Shown one piece after another: positions 22,862 through 28,805 of a stretch of 29,474 nt of DNA (the stretch's first letter is position 1; each line of letters begins with the position of its first letter). A program made the position numbers and the translations under genes. The DNA comes from a virus. The notes under the pieces are model-generated. The model made no database searches and had not been told where the DNA came from. It saw nothing but the letters and a program-made list of their open reading frames with translations. The stretch lies in IMG/VR virus record IMGVR_UViG_3300035523_000138, positions 1-29,474 of that record; one strand, written 5' to 3'.

Positions 22862-24225
22862 TTGTAACGCTCCACATAGTCGCGCTGCCAGTCTTCAGAG
22901 CCCAACGGATAGGCGGTCACAACTTCGCCGTCCACAGGCTGCACGATCGCAACCCATCGTGCCTTTGGATCGTGGAAGATCAAGCGCCCCTGCAAAGAGA
23001 CAACAGGATCGCCTGCGCCCGCGCGCAACGTATCGGCGATGCGCTGCCGGTATTCCTTGCGCGAAGTGATGCCGCTGTCCTCCATGCGCAAGGTCAGATG
23101 CACGTCTTCCGCCCAGGCACTCTTATTCTTCGCCGGGAAGAATTCCTTCGTCCCCACGATTCCGGGAATCGGCTCGCCAGCCAGCGTCTTGTTGCTGCCC
23201 GTCAAGCGAACCGTTCGACTCCCGAACCCTTGCCGCGCCGCCGTCTCCGCGATTCGCGCTGCGTATTTCGTCGGGTCTTTTTCGAGCTTATCGAGGAACG
23301 CCTTCTGCGCGGAAGCGACCGGACTCTTCTCGCCGCGCGTGAGCATCGCATCATCAGCGACCGGAACTTTGCCCGCTTGTTTTTTTGTCATCACAAACGG
23401 CGAAGGACTGTGGCGGCAGTTCGGATGAAACGGCGGGCCTCCGTTCGGACAATCGGCGAGCAACGGCACGTCGAACGTCTTCGCGGCCTCTTCAGTCAGA
23501 GCAAAGACCTTGCCTTCCAATTCCAGGCAAAAGTCGATCGCGCCCGGCGCGATGTTGATCTTCACCGTTTCGATTCCCGCGTCATCGCAGTAATCGAGCG
23601 TGCCTTTGTTATTCGCCCAGACCGTAGTTGTGCGCGCGAGCATGTGCGCGTACTTTTCGGCGCTGATCACAAACCCGTTCTCAAGCTCGATCGCCGCGCC
23701 GCGAATGAGTTCGCTTTGCACGGGCTTCCCCGTCTCCGGTAATTCCTTCTGGATCAGCTTCGCCGTCTGCCCCCAGGTCAGTCCGCGCGCGTTGGCTTCC
23801 ATGACGAGTTCAGCAAGCTTCGCCTGCTTCTCTGGAAGCATCTTCGGCGCGATGAACGGAAGCGGAGACGTTGCGTTGCTCAGCGCCGCCGCGAGCGGAT
23901 CGGCGGCGATCCGCCCGAGTTCCAGCATCACGTTCTTATCGATCGCCGGCGTCAGGCCCGCGCCGCCTTGAAGCAGCCCGGCCGCGTTTGCTGCGACGTA
24001 GCCTTCTTCGTAGCTTGCCGCCAGCGCGCCGCCCAGAGCCTGAAGTTGATCCGGATTGCGCAGCCGATCGAGCAACTCACGAATGCGCGCGGCGGCGAGT
24101 TTCGCGCGCCGGACATCCCCGACGATCTTGTTGCCGTCGCGTTCCACCAAGAGCGGTTCGAGCTTCGCGAGCAACGCGCGCATGACGCGCTCAACCGATG
24201 CGGCGGCTTCCTGCTGTGTGGCCAT
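22858..24225 (-). CDS. Mu F-like minor head protein with C-terminal BECR-like domain
   Basis: A 455-residue minor capsid protein, the homologue of Mu gpF/SPP1 Gp7 that enters the head and may follow the DNA into the host. The conserved core runs from KYAHMLARTTTVWANNKGTL (about 191-210) to CPNGGPPFHPNCRHSPSPF (about 259-277), the hallmark HPNCRH motif. After about 310 comes a separate domain: VHLTLRMEDSG, EYRQRIADTLRAG, GRLIFHDPKARWVAIVQP and DGEVVTAYPL. That order resembles the barnase-EndoU-ColicinE5-RelE-like nuclease domains fused to phage head proteins. ATG at 24225 overlaps the upstream stop (TAATG). Open frame further upstream is ignored because it lies inside the sigma-like gene. Confidence 0.8.
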   Translation of the reverse strand: MATQQEAAASVERVMRALLAKLEPLLVERDGNKIVGDVRRAKLAAARIRELLDRLRNPDQLQALGGALAASYEEGYVAANAAGLLQGGAGLTPAIDKNVMLELGRIAADPLAAALSNATSPLPFIAPKMLPEKQAKLAELVMEANARGLTWGQTAKLIQKELPETGKPVQSELIRGAAIELENGFVISAEKYAHMLARTTTVWANNKGTLDYCDDAGIETVKINIAPGAIDFCLELEGKVFALTEEAAKTFDVPLLADCPNGGPPFHPNCRHSPSPFVMTKKQAGKVPVADDAMLTRGEKSPVASAQKAFLDKLEKDPTKYAARIAETAARQGFGSRTVRLTGSNKTLAGEPIPGIVGTKEFFPAKNKSAWAEDVHLTLRMEDSGITSRKEYRQRIADTLRAGAGDPVVSLQGRLIFHDPKARWVAIVQPVDGEVVTAYPLGSEDWQRDYVERYK

Positions 24226-24752
24226 TATTCGTCCTCGTCTGTTTCTTCTGCTTCTGGCGCGAAGGGTTCGGGGATTGAATCGAGCGAGTAGAACTTCGGC
24301 GGCTTCTCGATGATCTCGCCGGCCGCGAGCGCGCGGTCCAGCTCGCGCTTCTGCTTGCGCATCCAGTCGATCAGCCGGTTGCGCGCGAGCATGTACGAAT
24401 ACTGCTTGAGCGTGACCTTCGCATTCTTGAGCCGGTACTTCTGCAATTCGGGCCACGCCAGATCGTAGACCAGGGCGCAGAAGTCTTCGAAGTCCATCCC
24501 GGCCGGCGTGAATTGCGCGTGCTTCGCCGCCACAATCTTCGCCGCCTTCAGCAGCGCCAGCGCGTAGCGATCGGCCAGATGCGCCGGCAACGGCTTGATG
24601 CGCAGCGAGCGCTTAAACGCCTTCTCATTCAACTCCCACAGTTTCCGCGTGTCATCCGTGCGCCGGCGTGAACCGATCACGGCGATCTTCAGCTTCGGCT
24701 GAAGTTCCGGATCAAAGGGAAACTGCATCGCCCGCATCTGCACCGCGCCCAT
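24225..24752 (-). CDS. Sigma-70 region 2-like protein lacking region 4
   Basis: A 175-residue protein. Residues about 57-140 follow the plan of sigma-70 region 2: LADRYALALLKAAKIVAAKH, then FEDFCALVYDLAW, TLKQYSYMLARNRLIDWMRK and QKREL. This corresponds to the core-binding helix, the aromatic promoter-melting part and the -10 recognition part. After that the chain ends in an acidic linker (SIPEPFAPEAEETDEDE); no helix-turn-helix for -35 recognition is present. It sits at the border between early genes and virion genes, where Mu places its late activator C. ATG at 24752 follows AGGAGCGGACAAG. I infer a transcription factor role for the late operon; confirmation is needed that the fold is a true sigma domain. 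Confidence 0.65.
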   Translation of the reverse strand: MGAVQMRAMQFPFDPELQPKLKIAVIGSRRRTDDTRKLWELNEKAFKRSLRIKPLPAHLADRYALALLKAAKIVAAKHAQFTPAGMDFEDFCALVYDLAWPELQKYRLKNAKVTLKQYSYMLARNRLIDWMRKQKRELDRALAAGEIIEKPPKFYSLDSIPEPFAPEAEETDEDE

Positions 24753-24769
24753 CTTGTCCGCTCCTAAAG

Positions 24770-25036
24770 TCAGCCTCTATTGATCAAACGCGCGTCCAGC
24801 GCTCGCGCCAGCGCGCGCAGCTCGCCGGCCGTGCAGTCTTTGATGTGAGTGAACGTTGTCCACTCGCCAGACTCCTCTGCGCCGTTCCATTCGACCCGGC
24901 ATTCCACGCCGAAGACGCCGAGCGATACCGTCCAGTAGTAGATGCGCCACTTTGGCGTGCGCTGTTTCTTCTGGCGAATCTTCACCCATGCCTTCACGGC
25001 CGCATCGTGCCGTCGAAGTTTCTTAGTCTTCTTCAT
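24770..25036 (-). CDS. Small hypothetical protein (88 aa)
   Basis: Basic N-terminus (MKKTKKLRRHDAAVKAWVK), then two beta strands (WRIYYWTVSLGVFGVECRVE, EWTTFTHIKD) and a C-terminal helix (GELRALARALDARL). ATG at 25036 follows GAGGAGAGCAG. It ends 17 bases before the sigma-like gene and reads in the same direction. The strand-helix plan is like small nucleic-acid-binding or inhibitor proteins, but no family is recognised. Confidence 0.6.
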   Translation of the reverse strand: MKKTKKLRRHDAAVKAWVKIRQKKQRTPKWRIYYWTVSLGVFGVECRVEWNGAEESGEWTTFTHIKDCTAGELRALARALDARLINRG

Positions 25037-25045
25037 CTGCTCTCC

Positions 25046-25375
25046 TCACCAGACTCTCGGGTATCCGAATTCGAGTTTCCCCCCGCAGTTTGCTTTCCAG
25101 TGCATGTCTTCGGCGTAGCTCTCGAAAAGGTAGCGGACGCCGCTGGCCTGCCCGCGCTCCGGTTCCATCGAATCGAAGCTGCAAACGATCGGCATCTTTC
25201 TGAACTTCTTCCACACGTACTGGATCGCTTCAGCCAGTGAGTGAAAGGTGTCTTCGTCTTCATCTCCGCCGATGCCCATGTGGTTCACGTCCATCACATG
25301 GAACTGCGGCCCCCAGCAATTCGGCGCGATGAAGACATCGGTGTCGAAGTTAAACTCCAACTGTTTCGGCGGCAT
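25046..25375 (-). CDS. Hypothetical protein (109 aa)
   Basis: Acidic and aromatic, with PKQLEFNFDTDVFI, NCWGPQFHVMDVNHMGIGG and SLAEAIQYVWKKFRKMPIV, then SYAEDMHWKANC near the C-terminus. ATG at 25375 is 8 bases after the upstream stop and has a weak AGAAAGAAG ribosome site; an alternative start 15 codons further up would overlap the neighbouring gene. No family is recognised. High content of His, Cys and Asp may point to metal binding, which is inference. Confidence 0.55.
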   Translation of the reverse strand: MPPKQLEFNFDTDVFIAPNCWGPQFHVMDVNHMGIGGDEDEDTFHSLAEAIQYVWKKFRKMPIVCSFDSMEPERGQASGVRYLFESYAEDMHWKANCGGKLEFGYPRVW

Positions 25376-25383
25376 CTTCTTTC

Positions 25384-25542
25384 TCACTTCGGCCTCGTTT
25401 CGATCAGCGCCGCCGTGCAACGCTGCGCTTCGTGGATTGCGCGCAACGCGAGCAAGGCCACGCGCAGTTGTTCCCGTAGCGCATCACGCTCCGTCTCGAC
25501 GGTACGCAATCGCAGGAGCGCTTCGTCCAACGTCGTCGGCAT
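25384..25542 (-). CDS. Short coiled-coil protein (52 aa)
   Basis: MPTTLDEALLRLRTVETERD followed by ALREQLRVALLALRAIHEAQ forms one long amphipathic helix with Leu at heptad-like spacing. The ATG at 25540-25542 overlaps the preceding stop (TGATG), a sign of coupled translation. The frame is open far upstream inside the neighbouring gene, but that part looks like out-of-frame Arg/Ala-rich sequence and is rejected. Function unknown. Confidence 0.55.
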   Translation of the reverse strand: MPTTLDEALLRLRTVETERDALREQLRVALLALRAIHEAQRCTAALIETRPK

Positions 25543-26051
25543 CACATGCCCCACAATTCGTTCTGTTCGCGCTCGACTCGCACGGCGGCGCGCGAGTTGT
25601 ACGGCGGGCGCGTGCAGCGGCGCGCGTCGGCTTCGCGCGCGGCTCCGGACGGGCGGCGCTCGCCGCGCGTCTCTAAGGTTTTTACGAGCCGGTAAACCTG
25701 CGGCGCGGGCAACGTGGCAAGCGTGTGGCCGCGCCACTTCTCAAATGATGGCTTCTCTGCACAGCCGGCGATCCACGCGTCGAGATTGTGCACGCCGCAG
25801 AGCGGCGCGAGTTCCTGCGCGCGCACAACCATCTTGTTGGGCTTTCCGTTGAGCAAGTCTCTCAACAGATTCACTTCCCAGTCCTTCAATACATTGAACG
25901 TCGGCACCACGCGCCCGAGCGTGTTGTACGCCCAGATTTTTCGGCTCTCGTCAATGTCCAGGTGCAGCCGCTCGCGCAACCCTTCCTCGACCTGCCGCTT
26001 GTACTCGATCACGATGGCGCGTATCTGCGCGGCGCGTTGGGCTTCAGTCAT
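25542..26051 (-). CDS. Hypothetical protein (169 aa), possible Mu Gp16/GemA position
   Basis: Helical protein starting with MTEAQRAAQIRAIVIEYKRQ and a following amphipathic helix. The centre has NTLGRVVPTFNVLKDWEVNL and LLNGKPNKMVVRAQELAPLC; toward the end is GHTLATLPAPQVYRLVKTLE, followed by an Arg-rich tail. Its place in the middle region and the closing DAWIAGC...QVYRLVKTLE layout remind me weakly of Mu Gp16-type (GemA, DUF1018) proteins, but I would not assign it. ATG at 26051 overlaps the upstream stop (ATGA). Confidence 0.6.
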   Translation of the reverse strand: MTEAQRAAQIRAIVIEYKRQVEEGLRERLHLDIDESRKIWAYNTLGRVVPTFNVLKDWEVNLLRDLLNGKPNKMVVRAQELAPLCGVHNLDAWIAGCAEKPSFEKWRGHTLATLPAPQVYRLVKTLETRGERRPSGAAREADARRCTRPPYNSRAAVRVEREQNELWGM

Positions 26052-26401
26052 GTCTTGATCTCCGTAACGGTGAACGTGTAGCGCTTCCAAACTTCTGGCC
26101 ATTCGGACTTCGCTTTCGCGACCGCTGCTTCAAACGTGAGAATTCCGAACAAGATGAACGTGCTGTGTGAACCTGGGCGGGGATCTACGCTGCGGTCCCA
26201 AAACGATAGAACCGTCCAATGGAAAATATGATGTAGCGCCGCGCGGCCTTCCTGGAGGTCGGAAACCGGCGCAAAGCAGGCGTCTAGGATGTCTTCCTGC
26301 AAAATGCGCGGCAGTCCGATCCTTTTGGCGTCGCAGGTCTCATACATCGAGCGCCACAGATGATGCCCAAGCCCGCGTATGCATCCAAAATAGGGGTTCA
26401 T
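26048..26401 (-). CDS. Hypothetical protein (117 aa)
   Basis: Starts MNPYFGCIRGLGHHLWRSMY and continues RIGLPRILQEDILDACFAPV with ALHHIFHWTVLSFWDRSVDP, then a strand FILFGILTF and a helix ending in WKRYTFTVTEIK. Rich in aromatic and His residues. The start overlaps the upstream stop (ATGA) and its own stop overlaps the next start, so it belongs to a tightly coupled chain. I do not recognise a family. Confidence 0.6.
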   Translation of the reverse strand: MNPYFGCIRGLGHHLWRSMYETCDAKRIGLPRILQEDILDACFAPVSDLQEGRAALHHIFHWTVLSFWDRSVDPRPGSHSTFILFGILTFEAAVAKAKSEWPEVWKRYTFTVTEIKT

Positions 26402-26712
26402 CGCGCGGCCTCCGCAACGGCGAGGGCAACGGTGCCAACGGCAACGGCTTCGCGATTCTCAGTCAGGCCCGCAGCGGCGCGGGCTTCGTCGATGATCTTC
26501 TTCGCGGCGTTGAGTGCGATCTCGTCTTCTTCCGCCGCCTTGAGCAACGCGCGGGCGTAAATCTGTGGCAGCAGATCGCGCGTGGCAGATTCCAGCCGCT
26601 CGATTACGCCCTGCACGATGGTGCCATTAACAACAATCCTGACCGATGCTTCGCGCCACTCAGACCTGACTTCCAACTTGTCCTTCAGAGCCAACAACGG
26701 TTGAACGTTCAC
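26398..26712 (-). CDS. Hypothetical protein (104 aa)
   Basis: Two beta strands near the start (LEVRSEWREASVRIVVNGTI) are followed by long Ala/Glu-rich helices (ARALLKAAEEDEIALNAAKK, then IIDEARAAAGLTENREAVAV). The GTG at 26712 follows GGAGGAGAGACA, a strong ribosome site; an ATG eight codons upstream lies ahead of that site. It is the first gene after the palindrome at 26757-26804. Function unknown. Confidence 0.6.
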   Translation of the reverse strand: MNVQPLLALKDKLEVRSEWREASVRIVVNGTIVQGVIERLESATRDLLPQIYARALLKAAEEDEIALNAAKKIIDEARAAAGLTENREAVAVGTVALAVAEAAR

Positions 26713-26756
26713 TGTCTCTCCTCCTCCCTGCATCACTCCCTTAGCGATGCTTCCGC

Positions 26757-26804
26757 CGCTCTCGAATTCTGAGTTCTGAATTCAGAATTCAGAATTCGAA
26801 AGCG
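26757..26804. repeat. 48-bp near-perfect palindrome with four GAATTC sites
   Basis: A palindrome centred between 26780 and 26781. The inner 38 bp (26762-26799) pair at 18 of 19 positions and four more pairs extend it on each side after a mismatch, with no loop. GAATTC occurs at 26764-26769, 26778-26783, 26785-26790 and 26792-26797. It is AT-rich inside GC-rich DNA and lies in the 104-base gap between two genes. In RNA it would fold into a long hairpin; in DNA it could extrude a cruciform. Confidence 0.85.
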
Positions 26805-26816
26805 ACAGAAGAGCCG

Positions 26817-27251
26817 CTAGGCGGCGTCCGCTTCGTCTTCGTCGTCGCGCGCGTCGCTGGCGAGCACTTCGCCCTTCGCCAGCACTTCCAGCGTCGGCTT
26901 CCCGAGCTGCTCCACGCGACAGCCGGCCAGGGCCTTGTCATCGGGCAGCGCCTTGAGGCGTGCGTTGAGCTTGTTGGTGTCGGGCTTGCGCGGGCAGAGC
27001 AGGTCGAGCAACGGCGCAGGCAGAACCTGCACGCATTTGTCAACCAGCCAGCGCATGCCCATCTTGCGCGTCACACTTGCGGACGCGCCGGACGGCGCTT
27101 TGAACTCGCTGACCTTCCGGCACATCAGTTCCTCTTTGATGTCTCCGGTCAGATCGCGGTACTCATTCGCGTAGGGCCTGATCTCGATCAAGCGGTCGAT
27201 CTTCCCCGCCAGTTCCAGATCGTTGAGCTTGACGTGTTTCTTCTTACCCAT
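26817..27251 (-). CDS. Hypothetical early protein (144 aa)
   Basis: Begins MGKKKHVKLNDLELAGKIDR, then a helical part (IEIRPYANEYRDLTGDIKEE), GASASVTRKMGMRWLVDKCV, a Pro-rich turn and TNKLNARLKALPDDKALAGC, closing with acidic DDEDEADAA. The layout, a helical start followed by a strand-rich middle, is shared by several phage nuclease-inhibitor-type proteins, and Mu has Gam in this neighbourhood, but there is no clear match. ATG at 27251 follows AGAGGAAGCGCAG; 14 codons of open frame upstream are rejected. Function not assigned. Confidence 0.6.
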   Translation of the reverse strand: MGKKKHVKLNDLELAGKIDRLIEIRPYANEYRDLTGDIKEELMCRKVSEFKAPSGASASVTRKMGMRWLVDKCVQVLPAPLLDLLCPRKPDTNKLNARLKALPDDKALAGCRVEQLGKPTLEVLAKGEVLASDARDDEDEADAA

Positions 27252-27329
27252 AACTGCGCTTCCTCTCCCCGCCCGCTTTCCATGCCGCCTCATTTTCGAG
27301 GCTCTTGAGTTGTGCGGCTTCAGGCCGCG

Positions 27330-27506
27330 TTAAAGGCACTCACTCATCTTCCGAAAGTCACTCACGCGTCCGCACAGCGCGATGGTGAGCACGCAGGCGA
27401 GAATCAAGAATGCCCAGAACAGGAACTTCGCATCGCTCGCCAGACTTTCCCCACTGTGTCCCTGACCGCCCTTCACCAGGGCGGGCTCCTCCACGTGTTC
27501 GCTCAT
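27330..27506 (-). CDS. Small single-pass membrane protein (58 aa)
   Basis: Polar N-terminus (MSEHVEEPALVKGGQGHSGE), one strongly hydrophobic stretch at about 28-46 (FLFWAFLILACVLTIALCG) and a short basic/Cys tail. ATG at 27506 overlaps the stop of the upstream gene (ATGA). Small membrane peptides in early phage operons often act in superinfection exclusion or host takeover, but nothing here proves that. Confidence 0.6.
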   Translation of the reverse strand: MSEHVEEPALVKGGQGHSGESLASDAKFLFWAFLILACVLTIALCGRVSDFRKMSECL

Positions 27507-27709
27507 CCCCTTGCGCACTCCTCTGAAACTTGCAGCAGCGCCCGCATGTACGGCGAGAGCGTCACTGCTTGTCCGATTCGTTGCGCCGCCCGAGCGGCCG
27601 GCGCTTCCAGAAGTCTCACTTCGCACGCGCGCGCGGCGTCGATCACGTCGGCTGTCGGCGCGCGGCCCGAGGCGAAATGTTCCTGCACGGTCGCAACGGC
27701 GCTTCTCAT
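27503..27709 (-). CDS. Small hypothetical protein (68 aa)
   Basis: Ala/Arg-rich helical protein (MRSAVATVQEHFASGRAPTA, then VIDAARACEVRLLEAPAARA). Its ATG overlaps the stop of the zinc-ribbon gene and its stop overlaps the ATG of the membrane peptide gene, both by the ATGA pattern. No family is recognised. Confidence 0.55.
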   Translation of the reverse strand: MRSAVATVQEHFASGRAPTADVIDAARACEVRLLEAPAARAAQRIGQAVTLSPYMRALLQVSEECARG

Positions 27710-27873
27710 CGGCAGCTCCTATCCTCGTAGATGTACTTCCGCCGCTGCAACGGCTTCACTGCGGGCGGTTCGGCAAGCGGCCCGAACAGTTCCCGGTTCG
27801 TCTGCGCGCAGCGTTCGCACAGATGCAGCGGCGCTCGCACCGGCCGGCGACACTTGAGGCACAGGCGGTTCAT
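27706..27873 (-). CDS. Zinc-ribbon protein (55 aa)
   Basis: A very short gene found by reading the coupled frames. The protein begins MNRLCLKCRRPV and continues HLCERCAQTNREL: two Cys-x-x-Cys pairs (C5/C8 and C19/C22) 10 residues apart, a classic treble-clef or ribbon spacing, followed by a basic tail (VKPLQRRKYIYEDRSCR). The ATG overlaps the stop of the deoxyribosyltransferase-like gene and its stop overlaps the next ATG. The competing frame at this place gives Ala/Arg-rich sequence without structure. DNA or protein binding is inferred. Confidence 0.7.
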   Translation of the reverse strand: MNRLCLKCRRPVRAPLHLCERCAQTNRELFGPLAEPPAVKPLQRRKYIYEDRSCR

Positions 27874-28352
27874 CGCTTGATCGCCTCCACGCCGCCGACA
27901 TGTTTCGTGTTGTCGAAGAGTCCGGCTAGAACGCCGGGCGTTTCGGGTTCGTGCGATGCGGCGAGATCGAGAAGCAACTCATTGAAGCTGTCGAATTGCT
28001 CGACCTGCGGCAGGTAGTGGAAGACGTTTTCGCGCGGACCAACCAGCATCACGCGCTTGCCCAGGGCAACGGACAGTCCGAACTCGACATGCCTTCCGCC
28101 GCGTTGAGCGCCGCCCTTGCCCAGGCCATCGGTGAAGTTGATGACGATCTGCGCCGCCGCGATGTCGCCCAGGTCGATTTGCGCCGCGTTGCGCGCGAAG
28201 GATTCTCCCATTCCCGATTCGCTCGCCTCGTCTTCTTCATGTCCAGCCCACGGCCAACGGCTTGTCACGCGATGCCCGAGGTCCGCGAGCCGCTTCGAGT
28301 AGCCTTGCATTTCCAGATGCCGCGAGTACCTCGCGGCCAGATAGATGTTCAC
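27870..28352 (-). CDS. Nucleoside 2-deoxyribosyltransferase-like protein
   Basis: A 160-residue Rossmann-like enzyme. MNIYLAARYSRHLEMQGYSK (the usual Y-L-A-x-x-Y/F-S opening), AQIDLGDIAAAQIVINFTDG (first acidic pair near 60-63) and GGRHVEFGLSVALGKRVMLV with Glu90 as the likely nucleophile match the family's order. Known members cleave or exchange the base of deoxynucleosides (or hydrolyse related N-glycosidic bonds); phage members act in nucleotide metabolism or make modified nucleotides. GTG at 28352 follows GGGGAGGAGCG, so I ignore 13 upstream codons. First of the translationally coupled early chain. Confidence 0.75.
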   Translation of the reverse strand: MNIYLAARYSRHLEMQGYSKRLADLGHRVTSRWPWAGHEEDEASESGMGESFARNAAQIDLGDIAAAQIVINFTDGLGKGGAQRGGRHVEFGLSVALGKRVMLVGPRENVFHYLPQVEQFDSFNELLLDLAASHEPETPGVLAGLFDNTKHVGGVEAIKR

Positions 28353-28381
28353 TTTCGCTCCTCCCCTTTGGTTCCCCGTTT

Positions 28382-28696
28382 TCAACTGCACAGTTTTGCG
28401 TCAGAGCTTGAGATCGATGCACCGGCCGGCGTCGTAAGGGCCGGGCCTTCCGTCTTCTTGGCGAGTCGGGCGATGCGCGCCGCTTCGGTCTGCGCGCGGG
28501 CCTTCGCTTCGTCTTCGTCGTAGGCAGCGAGCACCGCCGCCGCTTCGTCTTTCGGGCAAAGTTCCTTCACACCCAGCTTGAGCGATCGAACATAGATCGC
28601 CTTTTCGAGGCGGTTGAGCGTCGAATTTCGTTCATGGAAATTGCGCGCGTACTCGCGAATCGCCGTCTCGATAAGCCTGAGTCTTGCGTCCTTCAC
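28382..28696 (-). CDS. Small helical early protein (104 aa)
   Basis: Basic N-terminal helix (VKDARLRLIETAIREYARNF), a second helix (NSTLNRLEKAIYVRSLKLGV), an acidic helix (KDEAAAVLAAYDEDEAKARA) and a disordered tail. GTG at 28696 follows GGAGGCAC closely, a strong ribosome site; upstream open frame is Arg-rich and rejected. It lies 109 bases after the MuB-like gene, a gap that includes a hairpin. Family unknown. Confidence 0.6.
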   Translation of the reverse strand: MKDARLRLIETAIREYARNFHERNSTLNRLEKAIYVRSLKLGVKELCPKDEAAAVLAAYDEDEAKARAQTEAARIARLAKKTEGPALTTPAGASISSSDAKLCS

Positions 28697-28754
28697 CGTG
28701 CCTCCTTTCCTGTCCCGTCCTGTCTGGTCTCTGCGTCCCCGCTGGCCGCATCCC

Positions 28755-28788
28755 GGTTGCCTCGCGGTGTCTAATCGTCGAGGCGACC
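28755..28788. other. Hairpin after the MuB-like gene
   Basis: GGTTGCCTCG at 28755-28764 and CGAGGCGACC at 28779-28788 pair at 9 of 10 positions with a 14-base loop. No T tract follows on the minus strand, so it is a weak terminator candidate or a processing site between the MuB-like gene and the next gene. Confidence 0.35.
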
Positions 28789-28805
28789 AGGGCGCGGTCA
28801 GGCGA

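Noticed and set aside
22858-24456. A 77-codon upstream extension of the Mu F-like gene
   Set aside because: The extension is Arg/Ala-rich and sits inside the sigma-like gene. The ATG at 24225 overlaps the upstream stop and begins sensible sequence.
27719-27901. A 60-codon minus-strand frame overlapping the zinc-ribbon gene
   Set aside because: It translates to Ala/Arg/Ser-rich sequence without structure, while the neighbouring frame gives a clean CxxC...CxxC protein with coupled ends.
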